Assembly (NCBI GenBank): GCA_002299245.1 | Contig: DBOI01000076.1 | Coordinates: 5,023-18,584, forward strand | Direction of reading: 5' to 3' | From: Hydrogenovibrio sp. UBA650 | GTDB lineage: Bacteria; Pseudomonadota; Gammaproteobacteria; Thiomicrospirales; Thiomicrospiraceae | Length of the DNA stretch: 13,562 nt | Part shown: positions 12,618 through 13,562 of the stretch, piece by piece | How positions within the stretch are numbered: position 1 is the first letter of the stretch | Layout of the letters: each line of letters starts with the position of its first letter | Program-made: the position numbers and the translations under genes | Notes under the pieces: model-generated | Seen by the model: only the letters and a program-made list of their open reading frames with translations | What the model was told of the DNA's origin: nothing | Databases searched by the model: none

Positions 12618-13517
12618 TTGAACCAGTCAAAAGCAAAATACTCCGCAAGAAGCATGACCGCTTTTTCCAGAATTCAAACCAATTCAGAGTACGGCCGCTT
12701 CAGCTGGGAAGTCCGTTCAGTTAATCAACGTTACTTAGAGATCAACCCAAGACTGCCCGATGCCTTCCGGCATTTAGAGAACGATCTACGTCAAACCATT
12801 AAGCAACAAATCCATCGTGGCAAACTAGACGTTTCTTTGAGCTTTGAAAGCTCTACTCAACAAACTGATTTACAAGTAAATAATGACATTTTGCAACCCT
12901 TGACCGAGGCCATTAGCCAGGTCCAACAGGGCTTACCCGAAGCCACCCAAGTGAACCCTTTAGAAATACTAAAGTGGCCAGGAATTCTATTAGAAAATGA
13001 CGCTAGTCAGCAAGAGAAAATGGATGCCAAAATTCTGCAAAAGCTGAACGATTGTCTCAAACAACTTACCGACCACCGGGATCGAGAAGGCCAAGCTTTG
13101 GCAGTATTAATTATGGAGCGCAGTCAATCTATTCACAACCAACTAAAACAGCTTGAACCGGCTTTGCCAGAGGTTCTCAAGGAACAGACTGATAAACTCA
13201 AGATTCGGATTCATGAACTAAGTGAACAGCTAGATGAAAACCGCTTCAATCAAGAGGTTGCCATACTCGCGCAAAAAATGGACGTTGCCGAAGAGATTGA
13301 TAGGCTCTATACCCACTTAAAAGAAGTAGAACACATCCTAACCAAAACAGAAAACCACGCCCCTATTGGCAGGCGATTGGACTTTCTGATGCAAGAACTC
13401 AATCGAGAAGCCAATACACTTGGTTCAAAAGCTGCCGACCAACGCATTTCTCAAGCAAGTGTAGAGCTAAAAGTTCTAATTGAACAGATGAGAGAACAGG
13501 TTCAGAATATTGAATGA
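12618..13517 (+). CDS. yicC: YicC/YloC-family endoribonuclease
   Basis: A 299-residue cytoplasmic protein (E. coli YicC 287). It has the N-terminal YicC region (SMTAFSRIQ near 12-20, WEVRSVNQRYLEINPRLPD), a helical middle, and the C-terminal DUF1732 region ending RRLDFLMQELNREANTLGSKA and ELKVLIEQMREQVQNIE. Family members have been reported as metal-dependent endoribonucleases, and E. coli YicC as promoting decay of the iron-stress small RNA RyhB; that role is not shown for this protein. The start is TTG, with AAAGGA (12606-12611) six bases upstream. An internal ATG at 12654, 12 codons on, would give a product starting close to the E. coli one but has a poorer ribosome site. In many bacteria gmk follows directly; only 45 bases remain in the window. 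Confidence 0.95.
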   Translation: MNQSKAKYSARSMTAFSRIQTNSEYGRFSWEVRSVNQRYLEINPRLPDAFRHLENDLRQTIKQQIHRGKLDVSLSFESSTQQTDLQVNNDILQPLTEAISQVQQGLPEATQVNPLEILKWPGILLENDASQQEKMDAKILQKLNDCLKQLTDHRDREGQALAVLIMERSQSIHNQLKQLEPALPEVLKEQTDKLKIRIHELSEQLDENRFNQEVAILAQKMDVAEEIDRLYTHLKEVEHILTKTENHAPIGRRLDFLMQELNREANTLGSKAADQRISQASVELKVLIEQMREQVQNIE

Positions 13518-13562
13518 TTTTTCAGTCTGTTTCATCAAAATGCACTATGTTTCAAAAAACTG
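13518..13562 (+). other. Short intergenic tail, nothing firm
   Basis: Forty-five AT-rich bases after yicC. There is no hairpin and no open frame that I can support. GTTTCA occurs twice (13531-13536 and 13548-13553), without clear meaning. Confidence 0.4.

Noticed and set aside
1..13562. Mobile elements, CRISPR arrays, tRNA/rRNA, riboswitches, toxin-antitoxin or phage-defence genes
   Set aside because: No transposase or integrase homology, regularly spaced repeats, cloverleaf sequences or defence-type domains were seen; nearly all the DNA is accounted for by recognisable core or signalling genes.

Overview
The window is a compact stretch of chromosome from a moderately AT-rich gammaproteobacterium. 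Rho, HemE, TrmB, MutY, YggX, RdgB, HemW and YicC all read as close relatives of their Escherichia coli counterparts. A sulfur-oxidising Thiomicrospira/Hydrogenovibrio-type member of the Thiotrichales is my best guess, but that is inference only. I see no insertion sequence, prophage, CRISPR array, tRNA or rRNA.

Layout. (1) 1-4347, all rightward: trxA, rho, rpmE2 (zinc-independent L31), a secreted thermonuclease-family protein, and hemE. The trxA-rho order is as in E. coli, and rho next to an L31 gene is common in other phyla. This half has real intergenic spaces holding terminators, promoters, a C-rich rho leader, and recurring AGTAATT-type motifs. (2) 4374-7412, leftward and tightly packed: mutY, yggX, a TTG-initiated EAL-HDOD protein and a single-domain response regulator. 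(3) 7521-8225: trmB, rightward, diverging from mutY. (4) 8246-12533, leftward: rdgB, hemW, a GGDEF/degenerate-EAL protein and a short AsmA-like protein. (5) 12618-13517: yicC, rightward, TTG-initiated, probably heading towards gmk beyond the edge.

The relative order and orientation of rdgB-hemW, trmB (opposite strand) and mutY-yggX match what I recall of the E. coli chromosome. The conserved skeleton is therefore ancestral. The two cyclic-di-GMP modules and the AsmA-like gene sit in the slots that vary between lineages.

How the genes fit together. Much of the window concerns redox, iron and nucleotide quality control: thioredoxin; HemE and HemW (heme synthesis and insertion); YggX (protection of Fe-S clusters); MutY (an Fe-S glycosylase against 8-oxoG:A); and RdgB (removal of dITP/XTP). 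Two signalling modules lie among these genes with opposite states of their EAL domains. The EAL-HDOD protein keeps all eight canonical phosphodiesterase residues. The GGDEF-EAL protein keeps a perfect GGDEF but has lost seven of eight EAL residues and the I-site arginine, and it lies just behind a Fur-box-like sequence.

I found no clearly new system. The best leads are the iron/c-di-GMP link at 10733-10751, the thermonuclease with Glu43 replaced by Gln, the AsmA-like protein ending mid-fold, three copies of a 10-mer around the rpmE2 promoter, and the C-rich rho leader.
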